From the NCBI RefSeq assembly GCF_003025035.1, contig NZ_PYJN01000013.1, positions 62,001 to 126,000 on the forward strand: a stretch of DNA of 64,000 nucleotides. The letters are read 5' to 3'. This DNA is from Rhizobium sp. SEMIA4064 (GTDB taxonomy: Bacteria; Pseudomonadota; Alphaproteobacteria; Rhizobiales; Rhizobiaceae). Below the pieces are notes generated by a model, which did not search any database, was not told the DNA's origin, and saw only the letters and a list, made by a program, of their open reading frames with translations. Made by a program: the position numbers and the translations under genes. This document shows, in pieces, positions 9,077 through 18,928 of the stretch (position 1 is its first letter; each line of letters begins with the position of its first letter).

Positions 9077-9104
9077 GGGCGGGCTCTCTGAGTCCGCCCT
9101 ATTT
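9077..9104 (+). terminator. acpP terminator
   Basis: GGGCGG(GCTC) pairs with (GAGT)CCGCCC across a 3-nt loop, a 10-bp stem including one G-T pair, followed by TATTTCGT. Placed 18 nt after the acpP stop, it is a likely terminator, although fabF 70 nt downstream may still be reached by read-through. Confidence 0.65.
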
Positions 9105-9172
9105 CGTCCGGCCGGGTCGGACGGATCATATTCATACGCATGGCATTATAAAAAGACGGGGGTCTGCGGGCG

Positions 9173-10435
9173 ATGAGACGTGTCGTTATCACGGGTACCG
9201 GCATGGTATCACCTTTGGGCTGTGGCACTGAGGTGTCCTGGTCGCGCTTGATCGCCGGGCACAACGGCGCTCGTCTTGTGACGGAATTCGAAGTCGAGGA
9301 TCTCGCCGCGAAAATCGCGTGCCGCGTTCCGGTCGGCGATGGCAGCGACGGCACGTTCAATGCCGACGACTGGATGGAGCCGAAGGAACAGCGAAAGGTC
9401 GATCCTTTCATCATCTACGGCATGGCAGCAGCCGATATGGCGCTGAAGGATGCCGGTTGGCATCCGACCTCCGATGAAGACCAGATCGCAACCGGCGTCA
9501 TGATCGGCTCCGGCATCGGCGGCCTCGAAGGCATCGTTGAAGCCGGTTATACGCTGCGTGATAAGGGTCCGCGCCGCATCTCGCCTTTCTTCATTCCCGG
9601 ACGCCTCATCAATCTCGTTTCCGGCCAGGTCTCGATCCGCCACAAGCTGCGCGGTCCGAACCACGCCGTCGTCACGGCCTGCTCGACCGGCGCACATGCG
9701 ATCGGCGATGCTGCCCGTTTGATCATGCTCGGCGATGCCGACGTCATGGTCGCCGGCGGCGCCGAGGCTCCGGTCTGCCGTATCTCGCTCGCCGGCTTTG
9801 CCGCCTGCAAGGCGCTGTCGACCGATTACAACGACAACCCGCAGAAGGCTTCGCGCCCCTACGATCGTGACCGTGACGGCTTCGTCATGGGCGAGGGCGC
9901 CGGCATCGTCGTTCTCGAAGAGCTGGAACATGCCAAGGCACGCGGCGCCAAGATTTACGCCGAAGTGGTCGGGTACGGCCTTTCCGGCGACGCCCATCAC
10001 ATTACTGCCCCGTCCGAGGATGGCGAGGGCGCGTTCCGCTGCATGACTTCGGCCCTGAAGCGTGCCGGTTTGACGCCGGCGGATGTGGACTACATCAATG
10101 CGCATGGCACCTCGACCATGGCCGATACGATCGAGCTTGGCGCTGTCGAGCGGCTGGTTGGCAATGCCGCTTCCAAGATTTCGATGTCGTCGACCAAGTC
10201 GGCGACCGGCCATCTCCTGGGGGCGGCTGGCGCGATTGAGGCTATCTTCTCGACGCTTGCCATTCGCGACAATATCGCGCCGCCGACGCTGAACCTCGAT
10301 AATCCGGAGCGCGAGACAGCCATCGATCTCGTTCCGCATAAGGCCCGCAAGCGGGACATCAATGTTGCACTGTCGAACTCCTTTGGATTCGGCGGTACGA
10401 ACGCATCACTTGTCCTGCGTCGCTATGAGGCATAA
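9173..10435 (+). CDS. fabF: Beta-ketoacyl-ACP synthase II
   Basis: A 420-residue thiolase-fold condensing enzyme that extends acyl-ACP with malonyl-ACP. The catalytic triad is visible: Cys170 in VVTACSTGAH, His311 in NAHGTSTMADTIE and His347 in KSATGHLLGAAGA. The C-terminal SFGFGGTNASLVL loop is canonical. Length is normal. It is the last fab gene of the cluster and is followed by a hairpin and mltG. Confidence 0.97.
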   Translation: MRRVVITGTGMVSPLGCGTEVSWSRLIAGHNGARLVTEFEVEDLAAKIACRVPVGDGSDGTFNADDWMEPKEQRKVDPFIIYGMAAADMALKDAGWHPTSDEDQIATGVMIGSGIGGLEGIVEAGYTLRDKGPRRISPFFIPGRLINLVSGQVSIRHKLRGPNHAVVTACSTGAHAIGDAARLIMLGDADVMVAGGAEAPVCRISLAGFAACKALSTDYNDNPQKASRPYDRDRDGFVMGEGAGIVVLEELEHAKARGAKIYAEVVGYGLSGDAHHITAPSEDGEGAFRCMTSALKRAGLTPADVDYINAHGTSTMADTIELGAVERLVGNAASKISMSSTKSATGHLLGAAGAIEAIFSTLAIRDNIAPPTLNLDNPERETAIDLVPHKARKRDINVALSNSFGFGGTNASLVLRRYEA

Positions 10436-10450
10436 TAAAAGCGCGTAATT

Positions 10451-10474
10451 CCGGAAAGCGGGAGTGCTTTCCGG
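10451..10474 (+). terminator. Hairpin after fabF
   Basis: CCGGAAAGC pairs perfectly with GCTTTCCGG over a 6-nt loop, starting about 15 nt past the fabF stop. No clear T-tract follows. It is a probable transcript end or attenuator before the 163-nt stretch leading to mltG. Confidence 0.45.
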
Positions 10475-10637
10475 CGAGACTATGCGCCATCCTTGAATGT
10501 TGCTGCGCGTCTTGCGTATCCCATGGATGCGCCGCAGCAATGTCTGATCGGTCGAAAGCGGATCTTCACAAGGCTCCGCTTTATCTTCTGAACCTGTTTT
10601 TTGCCGCATTGCTTGGTCAAAGAGCAGGCAATGACAA

Positions 10638-11876
10638 ATGAAGGGACTGCCGGTGAGCGATACGAACCAGAACAATGGAACTCCGAACGGGCAGAAGGGG
10701 CCGATTATCCCGAAATCGGCCAATGAAGCTCTGCGTCCGGAGCGTGTTCCGGATCCGCCGAAGCGTTCCCGCAAAGCCCGCAGCCAGATGGTGATTTTCC
10801 TGAACTTTCTGATGACGCTGGTCGTCTTCGTGATCGTTCTCGCGCTCGTCGGCACCTATTACGCCATCTCCGCCTATCAGAGCCCCGGGCCGCTGGCGAC
10901 CAACTCCAATTTCATCGTGCGCAACGGCGCGGGCCTGGCCGAGATTTCGAGCCGGCTGGAAGCCAGCAACATTATCTCCGATGCCCGTATCTTCCGCTAT
11001 CTGACGGCAACCTATCTGCACAATGGCGAGACGTTGCGATCCGGCGAATATGAGATCAAGGCCGGCGCCTCCATGAAGGACATCATGGAGCTGTTGAAAT
11101 CCGGCAAATCGATCCTCTATTCGGTTACCTTGCCGGAAGGCCTGACCGTGCGGCAAATATTCAACAAGCTGCAGGCGGACCCGGTGCTGGAAGGCGATCT
11201 GCCGTCGGCCTTGCCGCCAGAGGGCAGCTTGGAACCCAATACCTATAAATTCACGCGCGGCGCCAAGCGTACGGAAATCATCGATCAGATGAAGGCCGCG
11301 CAGGAAAAGCTGGTCGATGAGATTTGGGACAAGCGCGATCAGTCGCTGCCGCTGACGAACAAGCAGGAACTGATCACCCTGGCGTCGATCGTTGAAAAGG
11401 AGACCGGGCTTGCCGATGAGCGCGCTCATGTGGCGTCCGTCTTCCTCAACCGCCTCGGCAAGGGCATGCGCCTGCAATCCGATCCGACGGTCATCTATGG
11501 CCTCTTTGGTGGCGACGGCAAGCCGGCGGATCGCCCGATCTTCCAATCGGACCTCAAAAAAGAAACGGCCTACAATACCTACATCATCAAGGGCCTGCCG
11601 CCGACGCCGATCGCCAATCCGGGCAAGGATGCGCTCGATGCAGTTGCCAATCCTTGGAAGACACAGGATCTCTATTTCGTTGCTGATGGCTCGGGCGGCC
11701 ACGTCTTCGCCGCGACGCTGGAAGATCACAACGCCAACGTCAAACGCTGGCGCAAGCTCGTCGCGGAAAAGGGCGAGGACCCCAGCGCGATCGCCGTTGA
11801 CGGTCAGCCGGAAGATAGCGGCACCACGGCCGGTACGCCCCCCTCCGGCACACAGCAGAAAAAGAAGACGAACTGA
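10638..11876 (+). CDS. mltG: Endolytic peptidoglycan transglycosylase MltG
   Basis: A 412-residue inner-membrane protein with a Pro/Arg-rich cytoplasmic N-terminus, one transmembrane helix at about 50-73 and a periplasmic YceG domain. The active-site signature LASIVEKETGLADERAHV (about 248-265) carries the catalytic Glu, followed by VFLNRLGKGMRLQSDPTVIY. MltG cleaves nascent glycan strands and probably sets their length. The tail after residue 385 is low complexity (GTTAGTPPSGTQQKKK). A GTG five codons downstream is an alternative start. Confidence 0.95.
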   Translation: MKGLPVSDTNQNNGTPNGQKGPIIPKSANEALRPERVPDPPKRSRKARSQMVIFLNFLMTLVVFVIVLALVGTYYAISAYQSPGPLATNSNFIVRNGAGLAEISSRLEASNIISDARIFRYLTATYLHNGETLRSGEYEIKAGASMKDIMELLKSGKSILYSVTLPEGLTVRQIFNKLQADPVLEGDLPSALPPEGSLEPNTYKFTRGAKRTEIIDQMKAAQEKLVDEIWDKRDQSLPLTNKQELITLASIVEKETGLADERAHVASVFLNRLGKGMRLQSDPTVIYGLFGGDGKPADRPIFQSDLKKETAYNTYIIKGLPPTPIANPGKDALDAVANPWKTQDLYFVADGSGGHVFAATLEDHNANVKRWRKLVAEKGEDPSAIAVDGQPEDSGTTAGTPPSGTQQKKKTN

Positions 11877-11980
11877 TCTCTGCTGCGCCGTGCTTCCTAT
11901 GGGACGCGCGGCGTAGTCTCATTTGCATTGATGGTCCATGATCGTTGAGCGATTGTGGACGAGAACTATCGGAGGCTTGC

Positions 11981-12868
11981 ATGGCATTGCAGTCCATGAC
12001 CGGTTTCGCCCGGCGTGAGGGAACGAGTGGGCGCTCTCGCTGGGCATGGGAATTGCGATCGGTCAACGGCAAGGGCCTCGATTTCCGCCTGCGCCTGCCG
12101 CAGGGGTTGGAGCGTCTGGAAACCGATGTGCGCAAGCTCATCACTGACCGGTTTTCGCGCGGCAATCTGCAGGTCGGTCTTTCTCTATCCGTCGATGAAA
12201 GCCGCGTCGAGGCGGTGGTCAATCAGGACGCACTGGCAACGGTGCTGGCACTGCGCGGTCAGCTCTCCGGCGTCATCGATCCCGCGCCGTTGCGGCTGGA
12301 CACGCTGCTGGCCATCCGCGGCATAGTCGAGTTCAAGGAAGCCGAGGAGAGCGAAGAAGCGCTTGCCGCGCGCGACGGAGAGGTCATGGCGGGTCTGGAA
12401 GCCGCGCTCGGCGATCTCAGCGACATGCGCCGTCGGGAAGGACAGGCGCTTGGGCAAATCCTGCTCGGTCATGTCGGCGTCATCGAGACGCTGACGGCGA
12501 CGGTTGAGAGCGATCCATCGCGATCGCCGCAGGAAATCGCCGCCAGGCTGGCAGCACAGGTTGCCATGCTGCTGGACGGCACTTCCGGTCTGGATCGCGA
12601 TCGGCTGCATGCCGAGGCCGCTCTCATCGCCACCAGAGCCGATCTGCGCGAAGAAATCGACCGGCTAAAGGCGCATGTAACGGCCGCCCGCGACCTTATC
12701 GCCAAGGGCGGACCGATCGGACGCAAGCTTGATTTCCTTGCACAGGAATTTAACCGGGAATCGAATACTATCTGTTCGAAGTCGAATGCCGCAGCGGTCA
12801 CCGCCGCCGGCATCGAACTGAAGGTGGTCATTGACCAGTTCCGCGAACAGGTCCAGAATTTGGAGTAG
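11981..12868 (+). CDS. YicC-family endoribonuclease
   Basis: A 295-residue protein that begins MALQSMTGFARREG and ends with KSNAAAVTAAGIELKVVIDQ, the two best conserved ends of the YicC/YloC family. E. coli YicC has been reported as an RNase involved in small RNA turnover. The ATG at 11981 has GGAGG just upstream and replaces a longer unsupported start. It sits 3 nt before gmk, the usual yicC-gmk pairing. Confidence 0.93.
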   Translation: MALQSMTGFARREGTSGRSRWAWELRSVNGKGLDFRLRLPQGLERLETDVRKLITDRFSRGNLQVGLSLSVDESRVEAVVNQDALATVLALRGQLSGVIDPAPLRLDTLLAIRGIVEFKEAEESEEALAARDGEVMAGLEAALGDLSDMRRREGQALGQILLGHVGVIETLTATVESDPSRSPQEIAARLAAQVAMLLDGTSGLDRDRLHAEAALIATRADLREEIDRLKAHVTAARDLIAKGGPIGRKLDFLAQEFNRESNTICSKSNAAAVTAAGIELKVVIDQFREQVQNLE

Positions 12869-12871
12869 GCC

Positions 12872-13534
12872 ATGAAGCCGGCGACATCCACATCCATTCC
12901 GATTGCCCGCCGGGGGCTGATGCTCGCCATTTCCTCGCCGTCAGGCGCGGGGAAATCGACGATCGCGCGCACGCTGCTGGAAACCGATAAGCAGATCGGT
13001 CTTTCCGTCAGTGTGACGACGCGGCAACGGCGGCCGAGCGAGATTGCCGGCGTGCACTATCATTTTGTCTCGCTGCGGGAATTCGAGCGGCTACGCGATT
13101 CCGACTCCCTGCTGGAATGGGCTGAGGTGCACGGTAATTTCTACGGCACGCCGCGCGAGCCGGTGGAAACGGCGATGTCCGAGGGCCGCGATATGCTCTT
13201 CGATATCGACTGGCAGGGCGCGCAGCAACTGCAGGAAAAGATGCCCGCCGATGTCGTCTCGATCTTCGTGCTGCCGCCCACCATGACGGAGCTGCAATCG
13301 CGTCTGCACCGCCGCGCCGAGGATTCCGAAGAGGTGATCGCCACGCGGCTTGCCAATTCCAGGGCCGAGATCGCCCATTGGCGCGAGTATGACTATGTCA
13401 TCATCAACGATGATCTGAACGCCGCTTTCGACGCGGTTCAGTCGATCGTCAAGGCAGAGCGCCTGCGCCGCGACCGCCGCCACGGCATGTTCGACTTCGT
13501 TCGCGGCCTGTTGGAAGAAACGCCGAAGCTGTAA
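12872..13534 (+). CDS. gmk: Guanylate kinase
   Basis: A 220-residue enzyme that phosphorylates GMP to GDP. The P-loop [13 protein letters not shown] lies near residue 22. The GMP-binding segment [20 protein letters not shown] and the [11 protein letters not shown] motif are canonical. It follows yicC by 3 nt and converges with rsmA, with only 7 nt between the stop codons, so no dedicated terminator is visible. Confidence 0.97.
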   Translation: MKPATSTSIPIARRGLMLAISSPSGAGKSTIARTLLETDKQIGLSVSVTTRQRRPSEIAGVHYHFVSLREFERLRDSDSLLEWAEVHGNFYGTPREPVETAMSEGRDMLFDIDWQGAQQLQEKMPADVVSIFVLPPTMTELQSRLHRRAEDSEEVIATRLANSRAEIAHWREYDYVIINDDLNAAFDAVQSIVKAERLRRDRRHGMFDFVRGLLEETPKL

Positions 13535-13541
13535 ATGGCAA

Positions 13542-14369
13542 TCAGAGAGAGTTCGCCAGCCGGCAGAACTCTTCGACGGAGAGCGTTTCAGCGCGTCGCT
13601 GAGGGTCGATATCGGCTTTCAGCAGCAGTACTTCGCCCCCGAGCGGCTTAAGGCTTTGGCGCAGCATCTTGCGCCGTTGGCCGAAGGCGGCGTGCGTTAT
13701 CTTTTCCAGCTTGTCGACGGAACAGGGGATCGGGTTTTCCTTGGGCGTTAGATGGACGACCGTCGAGGTGACTTTCGGCGGCGGCGTGAAGGCCTGCGGC
13801 GGTACGTCGAAAGCCATGTGTGCGTTCGTGCGCCAGCCGCAGAGAACGCCGAGACGGCCGTAGTGATCGTCATCCTCGTCGGCAACGATCCGCTGGCCGA
13901 CCTCTTTCTGGAACATCAGCGTCAAGGACTGCCAGAAGGGTGGCCAATGGCCAGGGAGTAGCCAGTTCACCAGCAACTGTGTGCCGACATTGTAGGGCAG
14001 GTTTGCAATGATCTTGACCGGCCCTTCGGGCGCCAGCGCCGCAAAATCCGTCTTCAGCGCATCGCCCTCGATGACATCCAGCCGGCCGGGATAGTGATCG
14101 GCGATCTCGGCGAGCGCCGGCAGGCAGCGCGCGTCGCGCTCCACGGCGATGACCTTGGCGGCGCCGAGCGCAAGGATGGCACGCGTCAGCCCACCAGGTC
14201 CCGGGCCGACTTCGAAGACGGTGACGCCCTCCAGTGATCCGGCGGTGCGGGCAACCTTTTGTGTCAGATTAAGATCGAGCAGAAAGTTTTGGCCGAGCGC
14301 CTTGCGCGCGTCGAGGCCATGGCGCTGGATTACATCGCGAAGCGGCGGCAGACCATCGAGTGCGGCCAT
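13542..14369 (-). CDS. rsmA: 16S rRNA (adenine1518/1519-N6)-dimethyltransferase
   Basis: A 275-residue KsgA/RsmA. It has [15 protein letters not shown] at the N-terminus, the SAM motif [13 protein letters not shown] (51-63) and the catalytic [11 protein letters not shown] motif (123-133). It dimethylates two adjacent adenines at the 3' end of 16S rRNA in late 30S assembly. Its ATG overlaps the pdxA stop by one base (TGATG), so translation is coupled to pdxA. Confidence 0.96.
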   Translation of the reverse strand: MAALDGLPPLRDVIQRHGLDARKALGQNFLLDLNLTQKVARTAGSLEGVTVFEVGPGPGGLTRAILALGAAKVIAVERDARCLPALAEIADHYPGRLDVIEGDALKTDFAALAPEGPVKIIANLPYNVGTQLLVNWLLPGHWPPFWQSLTLMFQKEVGQRIVADEDDDHYGRLGVLCGWRTNAHMAFDVPPQAFTPPPKVTSTVVHLTPKENPIPCSVDKLEKITHAAFGQRRKMLRQSLKPLGGEVLLLKADIDPQRRAETLSVEEFCRLANSL

Positions 14370-15394
14370 CAGTGACTGCTTCCCGTCGCGCGGCTGATCT
14401 GGCTCGCGAGCTTGAGCGCTGCCACGAGACTGTCTTCCTTGGCGATACCCTTGCCGGCAATGCCGAAGGCCGTGCCGTGGTCCGGCGAGGTGCGGACAAA
14501 GGGAAGGCCTAGCGTGACATTGACGGAATCGTCGAAGCCGAGCGCCTTGGCCGGAATCAAAGCCTGATCGTGATACATGCAGATGGCGACATCGTAGCGA
14601 CGGCGCGCATCGTCGTGGAACATCGTGTCGGCGGGGAGGGGGCCAAAGGCATCGATGCCTTCATTGCGCAGCACGTCGATCGCCGGACGGATGATCTCCT
14701 CATCTTCCTTGCCGATCGCGCCGCTCTCGCCAGCATGGGGGTTGAGGCCGGCAACGGCCAGCCGCGGCTTCGCGATGCCGAAACGCGTCTTGAGGTCGTG
14801 GTTGGTGATCCGGCAGGTCTCGATGATGAGATCCGAGGTCAGCGCCTGCGGGACATCCTTCAGCGGAATGTGGATGGTGACGGGTATCGCCCGCAATTTG
14901 GGCCCGGCCAGCAGCATTACCGGCATCACCGGTTTGCCGGTCGCGTGTGTCGCGAGATCGGCGAGGAACTCGGTATGGCCGGGAAAGCCGAAGCCGGCGT
15001 CATAAAGGACCGACTTGGCGATTGGGTTGGTCACGACCGCGGCGGTCTCTCCCTTCATGCTGAGCGAAACCGCCATCTCAATGGCGGCAATCGTCGCCTT
15101 AGCTGTCGCGACATGCGGTTCACCGGCAACCACATCCATGCCGGCGGCGATCGGCAGCACCGGCAAGGCATCGGCAAAGGCATCGAGGGCAGTCGACGCA
15201 TCAGTTTCCCGAAGCGGCACGGTCAGATTCAACTGAAGCGCTCGTGCCGAAAGAACGTTGGGATCGCCGAGAAACAGAAAGGGGGGCAAACCAAACTCGC
15301 CGCGGCGCAGCCAGGCGGCGAGCGTGATGTCGGGTCCGATACCTGCGGGATCCCCTTGCGTGAGTGCAAGGGGGTGGGAAGGGCGCGAGGGCAT
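14369..15394 (-). CDS. pdxA: 4-hydroxythreonine-4-phosphate dehydrogenase
   Basis: A 341-residue PdxA of the DXP-dependent vitamin B6 pathway. It begins with [15 protein letters not shown]. The metal-binding histidines are in [12 protein letters not shown] and [14 protein letters not shown], and the C-terminal [14 protein letters not shown] loop is present. It follows the SurA-like gene by 8 nt and precedes rsmA, the widespread surA-pdxA-ksgA order. Length and ends are normal. Confidence 0.96.
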   Translation of the reverse strand: MPSRPSHPLALTQGDPAGIGPDITLAAWLRRGEFGLPPFLFLGDPNVLSARALQLNLTVPLRETDASTALDAFADALPVLPIAAGMDVVAGEPHVATAKATIAAIEMAVSLSMKGETAAVVTNPIAKSVLYDAGFGFPGHTEFLADLATHATGKPVMPVMLLAGPKLRAIPVTIHIPLKDVPQALTSDLIIETCRITNHDLKTRFGIAKPRLAVAGLNPHAGESGAIGKEDEEIIRPAIDVLRNEGIDAFGPLPADTMFHDDARRRYDVAICMYHDQALIPAKALGFDDSVNVTLGLPFVRTSPDHGTAFGIAGKGIAKEDSLVAALKLASQISRATGSSH

Positions 15395-15402
15395 CGGGAC
15401 GA

Positions 15403-16353
15403 TCAGCGATAGAGGATCTGCGCCTTGGAGCGCAGTTCGTCGATGTACTTCTTGTCGTTGGCGCTAACGCCCTGGGCATTCGACTTGCCGAGATCTTCTG
15501 CGCGGAAAACGGCTGCTGCGGCAATGTCGTCGTTCACCTGGCGCTGCGAGCAGATGGCAACATATTCAACGCCACGATCGGTCACGATCGCATCGGTCGT
15601 GTTACCCTTTGCCTTCTCCAGCAGCGGCTTCCAAGCTTCCGGAAGGTCGGGGGCGAGCACGCGGCCGAGATCCTGAACGGAGACGTCATGCATGGTCGCG
15701 GCAAAGACCTTGGCTTGGTCGCAACCGGGGAACTTCGCTCGCGAGGCTTCCGCTTCGGCCTTGCGTTTGCCGAGAATGGCGTTGCGCTTTGCACTCGGAA
15801 CGACGAAGACCATCTGCTTCAGGAAATATTCCGTCGTGACCGGCTTCGTCTTGTTTTCCGTCATGCGCGTCACGAGGTCGTCATTCGACATGCGGCCGCC
15901 GCTCGAGCCGAAGCGGGCATTGACGACGCGCGGCCAGCTCATGGAAATGGCGATATAGGATTTGAAGTGGTCGACGGTGACGCCCATCTTGTCCAGGATC
16001 TGTCCAAGCTGCTGCGGCGACATTTTGTTGCTGGCGGCAAAGCGGGCGAAGGCGTTGTCGACATCTGTCGTCGATACCGACATGCGGACGCGGGAGATTT
16101 CCGCGCGCTTGAGCGTCTCATCGACGAGCTGCTGCTGCGCCAGCTTGTTGAGGTCACCTTTCGCGTGCTGCAATTTCAGGAAGTTGACGCGCTTGGCGAT
16201 ATCGCCCGATGTGATCACCGTGTTGTTGACGACGACCTTCACCTCACTTGCCGCGAAGGCAACATCGCTGCTTGGTATTGCGAAAGAGGCCATAACCAAC
16301 GCTACGGCGCCGAATAGCGCAGCGCGCATCGGTGTCTTTCCAGAGAACATCAA
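15403..16353 (-). CDS. SurA-like periplasmic chaperone / peptidylprolyl isomerase
   Basis: A 316-residue exported protein with a signal peptide ending about at AFAASEV. A SurA-type N-terminal chaperone domain begins [21 protein letters not shown] single degenerate parvulin-like region follows ([15 protein letters not shown], then [18 protein letters not shown]). E. coli SurA has two parvulin domains and about 430 residues, so this is the shorter alphaproteobacterial form. It should help fold outer membrane proteins, notably LptD encoded just upstream. The two genes are separated by a strong terminator. Confidence 0.85.
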   Translation of the reverse strand: MMFSGKTPMRAALFGAVALVMASFAIPSSDVAFAASEVKVVVNNTVITSGDIAKRVNFLKLQHAKGDLNKLAQQQLVDETLKRAEISRVRMSVSTTDVDNAFARFAASNKMSPQQLGQILDKMGVTVDHFKSYIAISMSWPRVVNARFGSSGGRMSNDDLVTRMTENKTKPVTTEYFLKQMVFVVPSAKRNAILGKRKAEAEASRAKFPGCDQAKVFAATMHDVSVQDLGRVLAPDLPEAWKPLLEKAKGNTTDAIVTDRGVEYVAICSQRQVNDDIAAAAVFRAEDLGKSNAQGVSANDKKYIDELRSKAQILYR

Positions 16354-16510
16354 TTACCCCTTCCCAAAGGTCTTTGTCCGCATCGCGTCACATTGGGACG
16401 CCCTTGGCGCAATACGGCAATTTCGCGCCAATATCTACAACAAGCACGACGAATTGCAAAATCCTTGCGGCGAAACAATGACGCGGAGGGAAATGCGATC
16501 CATTCAAAGC

Positions 16511-16540
16511 AAAAGGGCCGGCTTCAGAGCCGGCCCTTTT
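16511..16540 (-). terminator. lptD terminator
   Basis: AAAAGGGCCGGC and GCCGGCCCTTTT form a perfect 12-bp stem around a 6-nt loop, 12 nt after the lptD stop on the minus strand, with the T-run inside the stem (CCCTTTTGC). It is one of the strongest intrinsic terminators in the window. Confidence 0.85.
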
Positions 16541-16552
16541 GGATTTGAGTGA

Positions 16553-18928
16553 TCAGAACGTAGCGTCCTGAACGTTGCCAAGATTGACGTCGCCGAGCGT
16601 ACGGAACGTTATGCGGGCGCCGATAGACCAGTCGCTGCCCGATTGGTTCGTCGAATCCTTCTTATCCAGGAAGGAGACGCTGAAGATCGTGCATTCATCC
16701 TCATAGGACAGACCGATGCCCTGGCGGGTGATCTCGCTGTCATTGAGATCATAGCTGACCGTACCGAAGACGGACCAATAGTTCTTGAACTTGATCTGTG
16801 CGCGGGTCTGGATTTCGTCCTGATCCGAGGTGAAGCCATATTGCGGCTGAGCGGCGATATGGGTGTAGGTCACCGACGTCTGGAAGGCGTCGTTCGCATA
16901 GCCGACCTGGGTATCGCCGCGACGGAATGCAAAATCCTTTTCGTCGAAGCGGTAGGACTGCGAAAGCGAGATGCCCTGCGGCGTGGTGAGGCCGAACATC
17001 GTCACATAGTCGGAGCGGGTGGTTTCAAGCCCCGAATCCGAACCGGCACCGACCAGATCGTCGGTTGCGAAGGAGTTTCGTCCGGCAAGCTGGTAAGATT
17101 GGCCGAAGATGTGCTGCAACTTATAGCCACTGTCGAAGCTGCCCGTATAGCGCCAGCCCACGTTGGCACGAGTGCCGCCTTCTACACGGTCGAAGCCGGA
17201 GAATTTGTCGCGATCGAACAGGTTGGTCGCATCGAAAACAAAGCTCTGCGCATCTTCGTTCGGCAGACGCCCCGCAAGTTGCTCATCAGGGCGCACATAG
17301 ACTTGCGCGATCGGCTCGAACACATGCGTGCTGTTGCTCGTGGTGATGAGGAACGGGTACTTGGCTTCGAGGCCAGCCGTCACCATACCGCGTGTCGCAT
17401 AGTCGCTGGTGTCGTAGTTGCCGGAATAGTCGCCGTTAGGCGGATCCATATCTAGGCCAAAAACGTCGCCACGAGCTGCGGCAAGCGGAGTCAAGACCAA
17501 ACCCTGATCGGTCGTGAAGGTACGTTGCCACTGTAGCTCGGTCGTAAGACGCGTATAGCTTCCGGAAAGACCAAGGAAACGGTCGTTCAGGCTTGCGTCG
17601 CCGAGACTGGCGACGTTGTCGAGCGTTGACGCCTTGTCACGCGACAAATGCGTGAAGTTCATGGTCGCGGACAATTCGCCGCCATACACCGAGTTCGGAT
17701 CGACATAGTGATAATCGAGGCTCGGATAGACCACGGCTTGCTGCTTTTCAGCAGTGCTGTTGTTATCGGCATCCTGAATGTCATAGTAGAAGGCGCGCAT
17801 ATCGAAATAATTGCGCTTGCCGAGACCCGTCAAATAGATGTCGTTCGTGTGCGTGCTCTGGCTGAGGCCTTGCAAGCCGTAGGTGCGCGAAAAGTTATTG
17901 TCGCTTTGCGCCATGACATCCCAGCCGAATGTCCAGCGAGGATTGATTTTGAAATCAGCCTTCGACGCGATCACGCCGCGAGTCTTGTGCTCAGCATCAC
18001 TGGTATTGGCGGTGAACTGATCGGGGCTCATCTGGTTGATACCGGCAACGCGCAGAATATGCGTACCGTTTTCAAACCGTTGCCGGAATTCGCCTTCGAG
18101 CAGCAGGCCTTGGCTTGTATAGCCGGTAGCGCTGATCGTCGCGTCCATGCTCGGCGAGATGACGTAGTAGTAAGGAACCTTCAGGCCAAAGCCGAGGTTC
18201 TCCGAGATGCTCATCGACGGAAACAGGAAGCCCGACTTGCGCTTCACCGTATTGTCTGGAACTTCGATCCACGGAACGTAGGCGATCGGCTGGCCGAACA
18301 GTTCGAAGCGGGCATGCTCGAGACGGACGGTATGCGTCACGCCGTTCTGCACCACGCGCTGAGCCTTGACCTGCCACAGCGGCGCGCGGCCCTGCTCGGA
18401 GCACGGCAGACAGGCGGTGTAGACACCCTTCGTCAGGATCAACTGATTACCGCCGACACGTTCGCCCTTTTCGGCGGCCATGCGGGTATTGTCAGGCATT
18501 TCGATGCGCAGAGCGTTGACGAAACCGTCGGAGAAACTGTCGGTGACATCCATTTTGTCACCGTACATACGGTTGCCGTCCGGGCTGATCAGCTCGACAT
18601 TGCCGATCGCCGTCATGCGCCCGCTTTTTTGATTATATTCAACCTTTTGCGCGACCATCTTGTAGCCGCCATAGTTGATCTGAACCGCACCGCTGGCGGT
18701 AACGATTTGCGTATCCTTATTATAGACCAATTCGTTCGACGAAAGGATCAGCTTGGAGCCTTCCGGTACTTTGACCTTGACGGGAGAGGTCGCAGCGCCG
18801 GCGCCGCCGTTATTATTGTTGTCCTGGGCGTAAGCTACGACCGGGCTCATGACAAATGCATACGCAGCCGCGCCCATGACGAGGGCAGCGACAAATTCCC
18901 TGATACTCTTGCGGTTGCCTGCCGCCAC
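16553..18928 (-). CDS. lptD: LPS assembly outer membrane protein LptD
   Basis: A 791-residue outer membrane protein with a signal peptide ending near VVAYAQD. An OstA-like beta-jellyroll follows (SNELVYNKDTQIVTASGAVQ, about 60-190), then a C-terminal barrel of about 550 residues with many alternating aromatic strands. LptD with LptE inserts LPS into the outer leaflet. The CLPC cysteine pair is visible, but the full E. coli set of disulfide cysteines is not. It follows lptG with no intervening base, so it belongs to the lptF-lptG-lptD transcript. Confidence 0.95.
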   Translation of the reverse strand: MAAGNRKSIREFVAALVMGAAAYAFVMSPVVAYAQDNNNNGGAGAATSPVKVKVPEGSKLILSSNELVYNKDTQIVTASGAVQINYGGYKMVAQKVEYNQKSGRMTAIGNVELISPDGNRMYGDKMDVTDSFSDGFVNALRIEMPDNTRMAAEKGERVGGNQLILTKGVYTACLPCSEQGRAPLWQVKAQRVVQNGVTHTVRLEHARFELFGQPIAYVPWIEVPDNTVKRKSGFLFPSMSISENLGFGLKVPYYYVISPSMDATISATGYTSQGLLLEGEFRQRFENGTHILRVAGINQMSPDQFTANTSDAEHKTRGVIASKADFKINPRWTFGWDVMAQSDNNFSRTYGLQGLSQSTHTNDIYLTGLGKRNYFDMRAFYYDIQDADNNSTAEKQQAVVYPSLDYHYVDPNSVYGGELSATMNFTHLSRDKASTLDNVASLGDASLNDRFLGLSGSYTRLTTELQWQRTFTTDQGLVLTPLAAARGDVFGLDMDPPNGDYSGNYDTSDYATRGMVTAGLEAKYPFLITTSNSTHVFEPIAQVYVRPDEQLAGRLPNEDAQSFVFDATNLFDRDKFSGFDRVEGGTRANVGWRYTGSFDSGYKLQHIFGQSYQLAGRNSFATDDLVGAGSDSGLETTRSDYVTMFGLTTPQGISLSQSYRFDEKDFAFRRGDTQVGYANDAFQTSVTYTHIAAQPQYGFTSDQDEIQTRAQIKFKNYWSVFGTVSYDLNDSEITRQGIGLSYEDECTIFSVSFLDKKDSTNQSGSDWSIGARITFRTLGDVNLGNVQDATF

